NCBI GenBank assembly: GCA_022773305.1
Contig: JALFAW010000088.1
Span: 1-55,735, forward strand
Source of the DNA: Spirochaetia bacterium
GTDB taxonomy: Bacteria; Spirochaetota; Spirochaetia; Treponematales; Treponemataceae
Direction: 5' to 3'
Length of the DNA: 55,735 nt
Shown here: positions 43,577 to 52,588 of the stretch, in pieces
Layout: every line of letters starts with the position of its first letter
Position numbering within the stretch: position 1 is the first letter of the stretch
Made by a program: the position numbers and the translations under genes
The notes under the pieces: model-generated
Database searches by the model: none
Told to the model about the DNA's origin: nothing
The model's input: only the letters and a program-made list of their open reading frames with translations

Positions 43577-44989
43577 TTAATCCTTGCCATAAGCAACTAT
43601 TTTATCTACAGTTTTTTCGCCAAAATTGAAATTAGATGGCATAGCTTCATTTTCACCAATTATTACTATACCATTTCCTTTCATTTTTTCCAAGAAGTCA
43701 GAAACAACAGTTTCCTGAGCATTCTCGTCAAGCAAAGAAAGAATATCTCTTGCAAAAATAATGTCTACCATTGGTAAAGCATTTGTATTTTTGCAATCAT
43801 GATATTCAAACATAATACTTTCTTTTATTTCTTGACTAAAAGTATATTCTCCATTTGCTTTTTTTGTCAAAAATGGAGCATACCAATCTGTAGACAAATT
43901 AGCTGGAACAGAAATCAAAGCTGCATTTGAAACACTCAACAAATCAATATCCTGAGCATAAATCCTGATTCTTGCAGCCGGATAACGTTTCTTTAAAACA
44001 CAGGCCAATGAATAAGTTTCCATTCCTTTTGCACAACCTGGATTCCAAACAACAATTTGTTTTGCAGTATTATCAGGTAATGCTTTCTCTAAATTCTTCG
44101 CATATTCTTTTGTCCACCATGCTTCTGAACAGGTTGACCAGAATGTTTTTAAAAACTCAGCAGAATCTTTATCATTATTAATCTGAGGATTATCTTCATT
44201 TTTGATTTTTTTCCACTCTTCATAACGATGATTTACCCAAGACTTATTTACTGATGTTACAAAAAACTTTGAATATTTTTGTAAACTGTCAGCGATGAAT
44301 TTCAAATCAACTGGATTAGATTTTGCAGATGTTTGAGAAATTGTTTTTGCAATATCAGTAGCTGATTTTTCCTGAGCAGCAGCAAGAACTGGAGCAGAAG
44401 GTGCACCTACCGATTTTGAAAAAACAGTCTGTGGTTTTGTATAATGAGCCTTAAGCATTTCATCATTATTTGAATCAAATGTTTCTTTTGAAGAAAAAAT
44501 TCTAGTTACATCTAAAAGAACATAAAGTCTATTATTACTTTCAACAACACCATCAATATATTTAATATTAATATCACCAAAAAGAGGATGAGGTGGTTGA
44601 ATAGTACTTTTCTGAACGCCCACAACTTTATCAATTTTATCTACAACTATACCAAAAATTTGATCATCAACAGTAAGAATAATCATATTTTCAAGTTTGT
44701 TTTCATCTCGTGGAGGAACTTCAATATTAAAAAATAAACGTAAATCAAGAATTGGAATGATTTCACCACGAAGATTATAAACACCAAGTACAAAAGGTAA
44801 TGTATTTGGCACGTATGTAAAACGCCCTGCTTTTGCAATTTCTTTTACATACATAATATCAACTGAGTAATCTTTATCTGCCAACGAAAAAGTAACCATT
44901 TTAAAATCAATAACAGTTGCATTTTCATTTTTTTGTTCAACCTGTTCTGCCACATCAATAGCCACAAGTGTTTTATTATCTAGTTCCAT
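43577..44989 (-). CDS. cheW: CheW fused to a CheR-like domain
   Basis: 470 residues. Residues about 25-170 are a full CheW domain (VTFSLADKDYSVDIMYVKEI, VLGVYNLRGEIIPILDLRLF). A Ser/Ala-rich linker leads to a C-terminal domain (about 225-470) resembling CheR: VVWNPGCAKGMETYSLACVL aligns with the SAM-binding segment, then RIYAQDIDLLSVSNAA and VDIIFARDILSLL. The usual GxxTGEEPYS is changed (CAKGMETYS), and the NVMIYF-type motif reads RDILSLL, so methyltransferase activity may be lost. Similar CheW-CheR-like proteins are known in spirochaete receptor arrays. It follows cheA by 24 bp. Confidence 0.9.
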   Translation of the reverse strand: MELDNKTLVAIDVAEQVEQKNENATVIDFKMVTFSLADKDYSVDIMYVKEIAKAGRFTYVPNTLPFVLGVYNLRGEIIPILDLRLFFNIEVPPRDENKLENMIILTVDDQIFGIVVDKIDKVVGVQKSTIQPPHPLFGDINIKYIDGVVESNNRLYVLLDVTRIFSSKETFDSNNDEMLKAHYTKPQTVFSKSVGAPSAPVLAAAQEKSATDIAKTISQTSAKSNPVDLKFIADSLQKYSKFFVTSVNKSWVNHRYEEWKKIKNEDNPQINNDKDSAEFLKTFWSTCSEAWWTKEYAKNLEKALPDNTAKQIVVWNPGCAKGMETYSLACVLKKRYPAARIRIYAQDIDLLSVSNAALISVPANLSTDWYAPFLTKKANGEYTFSQEIKESIMFEYHDCKNTNALPMVDIIFARDILSLLDENAQETVVSDFLEKMKGNGIVIIGENEAMPSNFNFGEKTVDKIVAYGKD

Positions 44990-45013
44990 AAAAATACTCC
45001 TAATATTGACCTG

Positions 45014-47521
45014 CTACATATATTGATTTTGCTGTTGTGCAAGAAGTTCCTGTTTTACGCCAAGTTCAAGTAACTGACTAACATCAATAATTAAAGAAAC
45101 AGAACCATCACCTAGAATTGAAGCCCCAGCAATTGCTGGAGAATTTGTAAACTGATCTTTCAGTGGTTTGATTACAACATCTTCTTCACCGATTAGAGCA
45201 TCTACCATAACACCAATTTTCTTTTCCTGAGAACCAACAATTACAATATAGCATTCATCTGACTGAACAGTTTCTTTTATGCCGAAAAGTCGTGAAAGAC
45301 GCAAAATGCTTATAACTTCATTTCGAACATTCATAATTTCATAATTATCAATATGATTGATTTCCTTGATATTTATGCACTGACTTTCAATAACATTTGC
45401 AATTGGAATTGAGTAAACTTCACGTCCAACACGAACCAAAAGACCTTGAATAATAGCCAAAGTCAATGGAAGTTTTATGATAAACGAAGTGCCTTTCCCT
45501 TTTGCAGAATTTACAGAAATTGTTCCTTTCAAGTTTTGAATCATTGTTTTTACAACATCAAGACCTACTCCACGTCCAGAAATGTTTGAAATCTTATCTG
45601 CAGTTGAAAAACCTGGCTGCATTATCAACTGATATGCATCCTGATCTGAAAGAACTTTATCTGGATGAATAAGACCTTTTTCTATAGCTTTGCGTTTTAC
45701 TTTTTCTACATCAATTCCAGCACCATCATCTTTGATTTCGATGACAATCATATTTCCTTCATTTGATGCTTTGAGCAAAACTGTTCCTGTTTCAGGTTTG
45801 CCATTTGCAACACGAACATCTGGCATTTCAATTCCATGGTCAACAGAATTTCGCACACAATGCATGATTGGGTCAAGCAAATCTTCTACTACTGATTTAT
45901 CAAGTTCTGTGTCTTCACCTTCAATCACTAAATCGATTTTCTTATTCAAATCTCTTTGTAAATCGCGAACAACACGAGGGAAACGACTGAAAATCTGATT
46001 GATTGGAACCATTCGGATTTTCATTACGCCTTCCTGTAAATCTCCTGCAATTGTACCCAGATTTTGAGTGTAAGAACGGAATTTTGCATATATATTTTTT
46101 GTTTCAGCTTCATATTCATCAAAAATATTTCCAAGAGTACTGTATTCCTGCATAATATTTTTTCTGATTTCATTTGCAGAAGCACCATTTTTTGCTTCTT
46201 CAATATAATCTGGAAGTTTATCAAACAGAGAATGAAGTTTTTCTTTAAATTCAGCTTCCAAAGTCTGGAAATGAGAAATTTCACTTGCATTTTGCATTGC
46301 AAGCTGATTGAAAGAAGCTTTATTGATAACGGCTTCTGAAACAAGATTCATAAGATTATCAATTCGTCTTGAATCTACACGTAAAATTGAACCTTGCTGT
46401 GGATGAACTCCTTCTTTTTTTGGCTCAACTTTCTTCTGTTCTTTTACTTCTGATGTTCCTGCCGGTTTTGAAGCATTTTCTGCAGGGGCAGATGCTGAAC
46501 CTTTAGAACTTTCTGGTTTTAGAATATTATCATTTAAAATATCTTTCAATAAATCATTTTGAGCATCTGAGATATTTCCTTGCGGTAAATCAAGTGATGG
46601 AGTAATTGGTGCTGAAGAAACTGTTGACTGAGAAGCAACTGGAGATTGAACTGGAGCTGCTGAATGAGAAACATCAGAAGCTGTACCAGTAGTATTATCT
46701 ACAAGATAATGTGCATCAGTTATTAATGTTACATCACTTAAAAAAGATGCATCTTCAAGTTGAGAACCGTCTGCTTCTGTAGCAATATAATAATATACAT
46801 CTTCATAAAACTGATCTTCGTAAAGTGCATCAAAATCAGGAACTGTTTTAAGGACATTTCCAACTGATTTTAAAGCGGCAAAAACTTGAATACCACCTAC
46901 AGTATTCATAGGATTGTTTTCATCAAATTTAACGGCAACACACCAAAGTTTTTGAGAACCTTCACAAGTTTCCTTTAATTCAGCGAATTCTGCTTCTGAT
47001 AAATCTGGTAAAATCATGCCAGAACTTTGAGCAGGGGCTTTCTGAACAGGTGCAACAGTTTGTACTGGTGCAGAAACTGGAGATGCTGGTTTTGGTGCAG
47101 ATGCTTTTGTTTTTGCATCTCCTTTTTGAGGAATGTAAGCATGAAGTTTATTTTCAAGATCATCAATATTTTCCTGATAAATACTTCCATTTTGACGTGC
47201 TTCAAGCATAGCTTTGATAACATCGATAGAAGTAAGCAAAATGTCAACAACAGCTTCATCAACTTTCAATCTATCAGAACGAATTTCATCCAGCACATCT
47301 TCTACTGTATGTGTAAAATGAGAAAGTTCCATCATCTCTACTGTTGCAGAACCGCCTTTCAAAGTATGGGCTGCACGGAAAATTTCATCAATAGCCTCAT
47401 GATTTGAAGGGTCGTTTTCTATTACAAGAACATTACTTTCCAGCTGTTCTACCTGCTGTTCAGCTTCAGCAAAGAAATCTTTTAAGAGTTCTTCGTTATT
47501 TGGGTCAAGATAATCACTCAT
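45014..47521 (-). CDS. cheA: Chemotaxis histidine kinase CheA
   Basis: 835 residues. P1 Hpt domain with His52 (FRAAHTLKGGSATVEMMELS); a long Pro/Ala/Ser-rich linker (about 140-385) enclosing a degenerate P2-like domain (160-285); P3 dimerisation helices from LRVDSRRIDNLMNLVSEAVI; P4 ATPase with DPIMHCVRNSVDHGIEMP, IKDDGAGID and SGRGVGLDVVKTM; P5 CheW-like domain at the end. It phosphorylates CheY in response to receptors. First gene of cheA-cheW/R-cheX-cheY. Its promoter predicts a leaderless message. Confidence 0.97.
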   Translation of the reverse strand: MSDYLDPNNEELLKDFFAEAEQQVEQLESNVLVIENDPSNHEAIDEIFRAAHTLKGGSATVEMMELSHFTHTVEDVLDEIRSDRLKVDEAVVDILLTSIDVIKAMLEARQNGSIYQENIDDLENKLHAYIPQKGDAKTKASAPKPASPVSAPVQTVAPVQKAPAQSSGMILPDLSEAEFAELKETCEGSQKLWCVAVKFDENNPMNTVGGIQVFAALKSVGNVLKTVPDFDALYEDQFYEDVYYYIATEADGSQLEDASFLSDVTLITDAHYLVDNTTGTASDVSHSAAPVQSPVASQSTVSSAPITPSLDLPQGNISDAQNDLLKDILNDNILKPESSKGSASAPAENASKPAGTSEVKEQKKVEPKKEGVHPQQGSILRVDSRRIDNLMNLVSEAVINKASFNQLAMQNASEISHFQTLEAEFKEKLHSLFDKLPDYIEEAKNGASANEIRKNIMQEYSTLGNIFDEYEAETKNIYAKFRSYTQNLGTIAGDLQEGVMKIRMVPINQIFSRFPRVVRDLQRDLNKKIDLVIEGEDTELDKSVVEDLLDPIMHCVRNSVDHGIEMPDVRVANGKPETGTVLLKASNEGNMIVIEIKDDGAGIDVEKVKRKAIEKGLIHPDKVLSDQDAYQLIMQPGFSTADKISNISGRGVGLDVVKTMIQNLKGTISVNSAKGKGTSFIIKLPLTLAIIQGLLVRVGREVYSIPIANVIESQCINIKEINHIDNYEIMNVRNEVISILRLSRLFGIKETVQSDECYIVIVGSQEKKIGVMVDALIGEEDVVIKPLKDQFTNSPAIAGASILGDGSVSLIIDVSQLLELGVKQELLAQQQNQYM

Positions 47522-47529
47522 ATTAAAAT

Positions 47530-47557
47530 ATTATATACCGAAAACAATAGATTTCAA
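47530..47557 (-). promoter_or_regulatory. Strong sigma70-type promoter of cheA, leaderless
   Basis: Minus strand TTGAAA (47557-47552), 16 bp, TATAAT (47535-47530), then 8 nt to the ATG. There is no room for, and no trace of, a Shine-Dalgarno sequence. The best supported of the leaderless promoters here. Confidence 0.7.
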
Positions 47558-47642
47558 GCAAAATTATAAAAAAAATCAAAAAAAAATAATATTTGATTAA
47601 TTCTATAATTTTTTACTTGAATCTTTAAAATTCAATCTCTTG

Positions 47643-47765
47643 TTTAAACCGTGGCAAGGATAGTAGCCCCTGCGAAGCAGTCCACTGGACTGAGCGAAGC
47701 GAGGGAAGCGGATGAGCGTTAGCGAAGGGCGAATAGCCTGTTTTTTGCGGAGCAAAAAGCCACCC
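47643..47765 (+). repeat. Mosaic hairpin repeat, copy R4
   Basis: Between cheA and the carboxylesterase gene. TTTAAACCGTGGCAAGG, then CTGC-GAA-GCAG (47670-47680), a GAGCGTTAGCG stem, and a tail TTTTTTGCGGAGCAAAAA ending GCCACCC. The distal head seen in R1 is missing or diverged. Apart from this and the cheA promoter, nothing is seen in 47522-47834. Confidence 0.85.
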
Positions 47766-47834
47766 AAAATAAAAAATAAATAATGTATATTTTACTTTAT
47801 CAAAAAAATAAAATTTTTCACAACTTGAGATAAA

Positions 47835-49187
47835 TCATACTGAAAATTTCATGTCATTTACTTTGGAAGAATCAAAATTTTCCCAGAACGGCATTTGTGA
47901 ATCATCGCAGTCTTTGCCGTTCGGATCACCTGTTTTGATGAAATTGCACAAATAATTGCACATTTTTCTGGAAACATCATAATGCTTTCCTGTGAACGGA
48001 CGCCAGCATTTTGCAAGAGTTTCAAACCAGAACCACAAATCTACTGAATGGAATTTTCCAGGATTGTCCCAGCCTGGAATATCAACATCAAAATGATAAA
48101 AATAATTTTTGTCTTTGATGCCATGTTTTTCCATGTACTGCTGGTACATAATGTTTGCCTGTTTGATTGGATTTTCAGTTTTTCCGTCAGGTGTCTGGAA
48201 ATTAAATTCGTCTGAAGTGTAGCCGAACATCATAGGGACTGATTTAAAATCATTTTTTTCTACTGCTGAAAAGAAATCTGAATGTATGAATTTGTTGTCA
48301 AGAACTGGTGTCCATGTTTGAATTGATTTTGCATGTCCGCCGTATTCATCCCATTTTTTGCGAAGTTCTGCTGTAGTGAATTTTCTCATTTCTGCAAGAT
48401 TTTTTGCCCCGCAAAATTCAAAAAACTGTTTCCCCATTTCTTCTGCTGTGCTTAAAGGCTTTGGATTCATTACGGTGTTTCCCGGCATGTAAAACATTCC
48501 GCTGTGGCAGACTGCACGATTGAAAAGTCCGTCTGAACCTTTAAGAATCTGGGTTAGAACGCTTGCTCCGCCCGCAGATTGACCACCGATTGTGATATTC
48601 TGGTTATCACCACCGAATGCTTCGATATTATCTTTGACCCACTGAATTGCCATTCTCTGGTCAAGAAGTCCGAAATTTGTCGGAGCTTCCGGGTTTTCTT
48701 TTGTAATTTCAGGGTGGCTCATAAATCCAAACATATTCAAACGGTAAGCTATTGTTACCACAACAATGCCGCGTCTTGCAATTCTTTCTCCGTCAAATTC
48801 CATTTCGGCTGTAAAACCTGTCTGAAATCCTCCGCCAAAAATCCAAACGTAAACAGGAAGTTTTTGTGCATCTTTTTTTTCAAGGTCAGCTGGTGTCCAA
48901 ACATTTAAATAAAGACAATCTTCGCTCATCGGGATGTCTTTATCTACCGACCACTCGCGGCAATATAAATCATCTGGATTGTAATAAGGTGTTGGTTGTA
49001 CCGAAATGGGACCAAACTTATATGCCTGGAGCGCACCTTCCCACTTTTCTACTGGAACAGGTGCGTGAAACCGCAAATTGCCAACTGGAGGCTTTGCAAA
49101 AGGAATGCCTTTGAATGAAGTGATTCTTGGATCTGCGGCTGGCAAACCTTCAATTTTTCCAAGTTTTGTTTCGACTGTTCTAATCAT
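47835..49187 (-). CDS. Type B carboxylesterase
   Basis: 450-residue alpha/beta hydrolase of the carboxylesterase/cholinesterase family. Oxyanion loop IFGGGFQTG, nucleophile Ser in ITIGGQSAGGAS, SEDCLYLNVWTPADL signature near residue 90, and catalytic His in GKFHSVDLWFWFE. No signal peptide, so cytoplasmic. Last gene of an operon with GH43 and a lipoprotein esterase, so it may act on acetylated or feruloylated oligosaccharide fragments after uptake (inference). AGGGAGG precedes the ATG. Confidence 0.9.
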   Translation of the reverse strand: MIRTVETKLGKIEGLPAADPRITSFKGIPFAKPPVGNLRFHAPVPVEKWEGALQAYKFGPISVQPTPYYNPDDLYCREWSVDKDIPMSEDCLYLNVWTPADLEKKDAQKLPVYVWIFGGGFQTGFTAEMEFDGERIARRGIVVVTIAYRLNMFGFMSHPEITKENPEAPTNFGLLDQRMAIQWVKDNIEAFGGDNQNITIGGQSAGGASVLTQILKGSDGLFNRAVCHSGMFYMPGNTVMNPKPLSTAEEMGKQFFEFCGAKNLAEMRKFTTAELRKKWDEYGGHAKSIQTWTPVLDNKFIHSDFFSAVEKNDFKSVPMMFGYTSDEFNFQTPDGKTENPIKQANIMYQQYMEKHGIKDKNYFYHFDVDIPGWDNPGKFHSVDLWFWFETLAKCWRPFTGKHYDVSRKMCNYLCNFIKTGDPNGKDCDDSQMPFWENFDSSKVNDMKFSV

Positions 49188-49200
49188 TTTTCCTCCCTTT

Positions 49201-49436
49201 AAAAGTCAAGAAGATTGTTTCAACAATCGACTGACTTTTTTACGCTGTTCCGTAATGTAATGAGGAACAGCAGTTTAATGTAAGATAAAGCCGCGCTATT
49301 TTAGCGGTTTTATCACACTCCTATTAAAACACCGCGTTAGCGGCGAGCCAGGATGGCGAGTATCCAAGTTTATGAAGTGCAGAGCACGAAATAAACTTGG
49401 TGATAAAAATTACATGGACGTAATTTTTATCACACC
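49201..49436. repeat. Array of stacked hairpins between GH43 and the carboxylesterase
   Basis: At least five inverted repeats in 236 bp: AAAAGTCA/TGACTTTT with inner GATTGTT/AACAATC (49201-49241); GCTGTTCC/GGAACAGC (49244-49271); GATAAA-CCGC/GCGG-TTTATC (49284-49314); CCAAGTTTAT/ATAAACTTGG (49364-49400); GTGATAAAAATTAC/GTAATTTTTATCAC (49399-49436). On the minus strand the two hairpins with GTGATAA stems follow AGGAG directly. No ORF. It lies inside the operon transcript. Confidence 0.75.
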
Positions 49437-49438
49437 TC

Positions 49439-50833
49439 CTATAATTTTATGGATTTGAGCTGTCCTGCTCCATATCCTTTAAATGTAAGATAAATTGCAT
49501 TAATTCCGTCTGGAATTGAAACCTGAGCGGAATTTTCTTCCCAAAAGTTTGAATATATAACTTTGATTTTTCCAAGAATTTCTCCATCCCATTTTGTGCG
49601 AACTTCGAACTCTCCATCAAAATAACCGCGATTTACTATTGTAAGTTTTTTGATGTTTTTGCAATCAAAATATTTAAATCCTATGGTTGTATTATTTTGA
49701 ATATTCACAATGTAGCCGGTTTCCTGGTCACCATCGCGTCCATCCTGTGTGATTCTTGCAAACTTTTCTCCGCCAACATATTTACTTGGCATTTGAGTGT
49801 TAAAAATGTTGCAGGCAATGCAGGCTGGATATTCACCAACAGCACGTAAAGGTCCGCCGTTTAATCCACAGGAAGTAATTTCTACCTGGTCTATAGTTCC
49901 GTCTTCTGCAATTTTGATTTTTTCGGCACAGCCCTGACGACTGTACCAGGTTCCGTTTGTATGACGATGATAGAAAATGTAATACTCTCCGTTGATTTTT
50001 TCAAATCCGCCATGATTATTTGCCCCATAAGCAGCTGGCATATCTGAAGGTTTGTAAGATGAAATTCCAACATCACAATTACTCACAATCACACCGCGGT
50101 ATTGAAAATCTTTGACAGGATTTTTACTTGTGGCATAACAAAGTTCGTGCATTGCGCTGGAAGAATATACAAAATAATAAGTATCACCAACTTTTCTGAT
50201 AGAAGGAGCTTCGAAAAATTCGTGGTTTTCAAAAGATGTATTTTTACCGTAACAGTCTCCTGGAACTATGACATTGTAGTCTTCTTCGATGGTAAGCATA
50301 TCTGCTCCTAAAACAGTTGCCATCGCTCCAAGTCTGTCTTGCATTTGATGTCCACAAAATCCTGTGTAAAGGTAAGTTTTATTTCCTTCTGTGAGAACTG
50401 CAGGATCAAACTGAGGCATATTTCCCTGTCTTTCTCCAAGTTTTGTTCCGTCTTTGTAATGAACGTAACCGTAAAATTCATATTTTCCAGCCGGAGTGTC
50501 GCAAACAGCAACTGAAACAAAACTTGCTTTATCTAAAACATAATAAAGATAATATCTTCCGTCAGGACCTTGCGTTACATCAGGAGCATACAAAACCATT
50601 CTGCCGTCTTGAGCAGGATCCTGGTCTTTTTTATAGATTACCCCTTCATATTTCCAGTCAGTTAAATCTGTAACATTCGCTGAATAACAGACATAGTCTC
50701 CTAGACAAAAAACTGCACCATTAAACATATCGTGTGAACCAAAAACATAAACTCTGTCTCCAAAAACATGAGGTTCACCATCAGGTACATATTCCCAAAA
50801 TGGCATATATGGATTAAAACACTGTTTTTTCAT
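49439..50833 (-). CDS. Glycoside hydrolase family 43 enzyme with C-terminal carbohydrate-binding domain
   Basis: 464 residues. Five-bladed propeller of GH43: DGEPHVFGDRVYVFGSHD holds the N-terminal Asp base, GRYYLYYVLD and YFVYSSSAM are blade motifs, and FFEAPSIRKVGDTYYF carries the catalytic Glu; NNHGGFEKINGEYYIFYHRH follows. Residues about 335-464 form a beta-sandwich like CBM6 (IGFKYFDCKNIKKLTIVNRG). No signal peptide, so intracellular. GH43 enzymes remove xylose or arabinose from hemicellulose oligomers; exact activity is not settled. Confidence 0.92.
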   Translation of the reverse strand: MKKQCFNPYMPFWEYVPDGEPHVFGDRVYVFGSHDMFNGAVFCLGDYVCYSANVTDLTDWKYEGVIYKKDQDPAQDGRMVLYAPDVTQGPDGRYYLYYVLDKASFVSVAVCDTPAGKYEFYGYVHYKDGTKLGERQGNMPQFDPAVLTEGNKTYLYTGFCGHQMQDRLGAMATVLGADMLTIEEDYNVIVPGDCYGKNTSFENHEFFEAPSIRKVGDTYYFVYSSSAMHELCYATSKNPVKDFQYRGVIVSNCDVGISSYKPSDMPAAYGANNHGGFEKINGEYYIFYHRHTNGTWYSRQGCAEKIKIAEDGTIDQVEITSCGLNGGPLRAVGEYPACIACNIFNTQMPSKYVGGEKFARITQDGRDGDQETGYIVNIQNNTTIGFKYFDCKNIKKLTIVNRGYFDGEFEVRTKWDGEILGKIKVIYSNFWEENSAQVSIPDGINAIYLTFKGYGAGQLKSIKL

Positions 50834-50880
50834 CTGTCATCTATCTCCTGAAAAAAATTGTTTCATTATAGTTTTATTGA

Positions 50881-51852
50881 TTACTGAAAAACTCTAAGCA
50901 TGAATTGATAGAATCCGCCACGAATTGCAACTGAATTGTGATCGGCACTCATAATTTCAAACCAAAGATGCTCTACACCATTATCATTGAAAATTTTATG
51001 ATAAGATTTTGGGAATTGACCAACAGTTCCATCGTTTGTGCCACAACAAATCATAAAAAGTTTTGGAAGAGGATTTGATCCAACAAATTTCATATCCTCT
51101 ACAGCAAGCTGACCTTCGTGACTCATAGCCCAGTCTTTTGCAGGAACAAGTCCTGGAGCTGGAGCAATGGCACCAATATAACCAAAAAGGTCAGAACGTT
51201 GTAAACCGATAAAAATTGATTCACGTCCGCCCATTGAAAAACCACAAGCAGCGGTATTCTCACGACCAGTTAATACTGAATAGTTTTTTTCAATGTATGG
51301 CATGATGTCATTTACAAGTTCATTGATAAAATTGTCATAAGGAAGAACGGCTTCGCTTGAAAAACCAGGTTTTAAATTCGGGTCGCTTGAAGCATACATA
51401 TGACCAAAAACCATGATGACTTCTTTTGCAAGTCCATCAGCAGCAAGATTTGCCGTAATCTGGCGGAATTTATTATTGTCATCATTAATCATACAATTTT
51501 CGTCGCCAAAAATTCCATGTTGAAAATAGATGACTGGATATTTTTTTGTGCCGTCATAACTTGCTGGTAAAAGAATGGAAAAAGCACGTTCCATATTACA
51601 AGTATTTGAATGATATTTCACATGTTCAACTTTGCCAAGTTTTACATCGCTTCTCTGTTCAGAAACTTCTTTTGGGCAGTCAAAAGCAATTTCATTTCTG
51701 ATCTGATATTTTTCCAAATACTCCATTTTTTTTGTTTCCTCATTTTGCTGATTTGATTGATTGTTTAATTGAATTTCTTCTTTTTTGCTAACACAACTAA
51801 TGATAAGCGGAAAACTCAATAAAACACATGCTAATTTTACTGTTGATTTCAT
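50881..51852 (-). CDS. Secreted lipoprotein esterase (feruloyl/acetylxylan esterase type)
   Basis: 323 residues from ATG 51852 (GGAG upstream); the track ORF begins 46 codons too early. The signal peptide MKSTVKLACVLLSFPLII ends in a lipobox-like IISC. The alpha/beta hydrolase domain of the esterase D/feruloyl esterase family has the nucleophile in ACGFSMGGRES, an Asp in CCGTNDGTV and a His in SADHNSVA. It should sit on the cell surface or in the periplasm and cleave ester side chains of xylan. First gene of the hemicellulose operon with GH43 and a carboxylesterase. Confidence 0.88.
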   Translation of the reverse strand: MKSTVKLACVLLSFPLIISCVSKKEEIQLNNQSNQQNEETKKMEYLEKYQIRNEIAFDCPKEVSEQRSDVKLGKVEHVKYHSNTCNMERAFSILLPASYDGTKKYPVIYFQHGIFGDENCMINDDNNKFRQITANLAADGLAKEVIMVFGHMYASSDPNLKPGFSSEAVLPYDNFINELVNDIMPYIEKNYSVLTGRENTAACGFSMGGRESIFIGLQRSDLFGYIGAIAPAPGLVPAKDWAMSHEGQLAVEDMKFVGSNPLPKLFMICCGTNDGTVGQFPKSYHKIFNDNGVEHLWFEIMSADHNSVAIRGGFYQFMLRVFQ

Positions 51853-52041
51853 AATTAACAACTCCATATTTATGACAACACAAGGCTTACGAAAATTCCA
51901 CTTTATATAAAAACAAGAAGTGGTAATCCATGAGAAATTGTAAGAATATTTATAGAAGAAAACAATAAGTGAAAACCACCAATTTTGCATGAATCATGCA
52001 CGAGGGAGTGAAATTTTTAATGATTTTAAAAGTTAGGTCTG

Positions 52042-52264
52042 TCCCTAGGGCAAACGCATTATAAAATGATTAGTTGTAATATCTGGCTCCCGGTCGTAAT
52101 TCACAGGTCAAAAACGCGCAATAATGCGCTAGACGTTTTTTGGGGTATAGAAACTATTATAATGCCGCTCTCGCGGCAGCCCCAAAAAAAGTCTTTTTGC
52201 CCTGTGTCTCACTCCCTCGTGCCAACTTTTATGAAAATATTTTTTATAATGCGTTTGCCCTGGG
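52042..52264. mobile_element. MITE-like element with 19-bp terminal inverted repeats
   Basis: Ends are GGGCAAACGCATTATAAAA (52048-52066) and its exact reverse complement (52242-52260), extended by TCCC/GGGA with one extra base on the left. About 220 bp, no ORF. Internal hairpins: GCGCA-ATAA-TGCGC (52116-52129), TGCCGC-TCTC-GCGGCA (52163-52178) inside TTTTTTGGGG/CCCCAAAAAA. It marks the border between core genes and the plasmid-type replicon. No target-site duplication is obvious. Confidence 0.6.
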
Positions 52265-52333
52265 ATAACAAACTAGCATTATTGAATAATTATAAGCATA
52301 ATATTTTTTCTATCATGTTTTTCTTCAACATTT

Positions 52334-52438
52334 ATTTCAAAACTGTAACCTTTTTTACTCACTTTTATATTTTTTTATTTCAAAAGTGTAACTATTTTTT
52401 ATTTCTTTAAAAAAAGATTTATTTCAAAACTGTAACTA
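52334..52438 (+). repeat. Upstream iteron triplet
   Basis: Three direct repeats of ATTTCAAAACTGTAACTA or its AAGTG variant start at 52334, 52377 and 52421, spaced 43 and 44 bp, close to four helical turns. The rest of 52265-52782 is very AT-rich, holds the GTTTAA cluster and the parA promoter, and has no gene. Confidence 0.9.
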
Positions 52439-52588
52439 TATTAAACAAAAATCAACATCACTGAAACGGCTCTTCTTTTCATTTTCCAGCGTTTATTATG
52501 TAAATCAATAAATTACTCAAAAAAGTAAAAAAATCCTCTCAAAACAAAGATTTGAACGTTTTTTTTAAATATTAATTTTGATTAAATC

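Noticed and set aside
49201-49436. Riboswitch or attenuator for the carboxylesterase
   Set aside because: No known aptamer pattern is recognised and no leader peptide is visible; reported only as a hairpin array.
50881-51990. Longer esterase ORF starting at 51990
   Set aside because: The extension is hydrophobic and Trp/Phe-rich without a ribosome-binding site. ATG 51852 has GGAG and begins a normal lipoprotein signal peptide.
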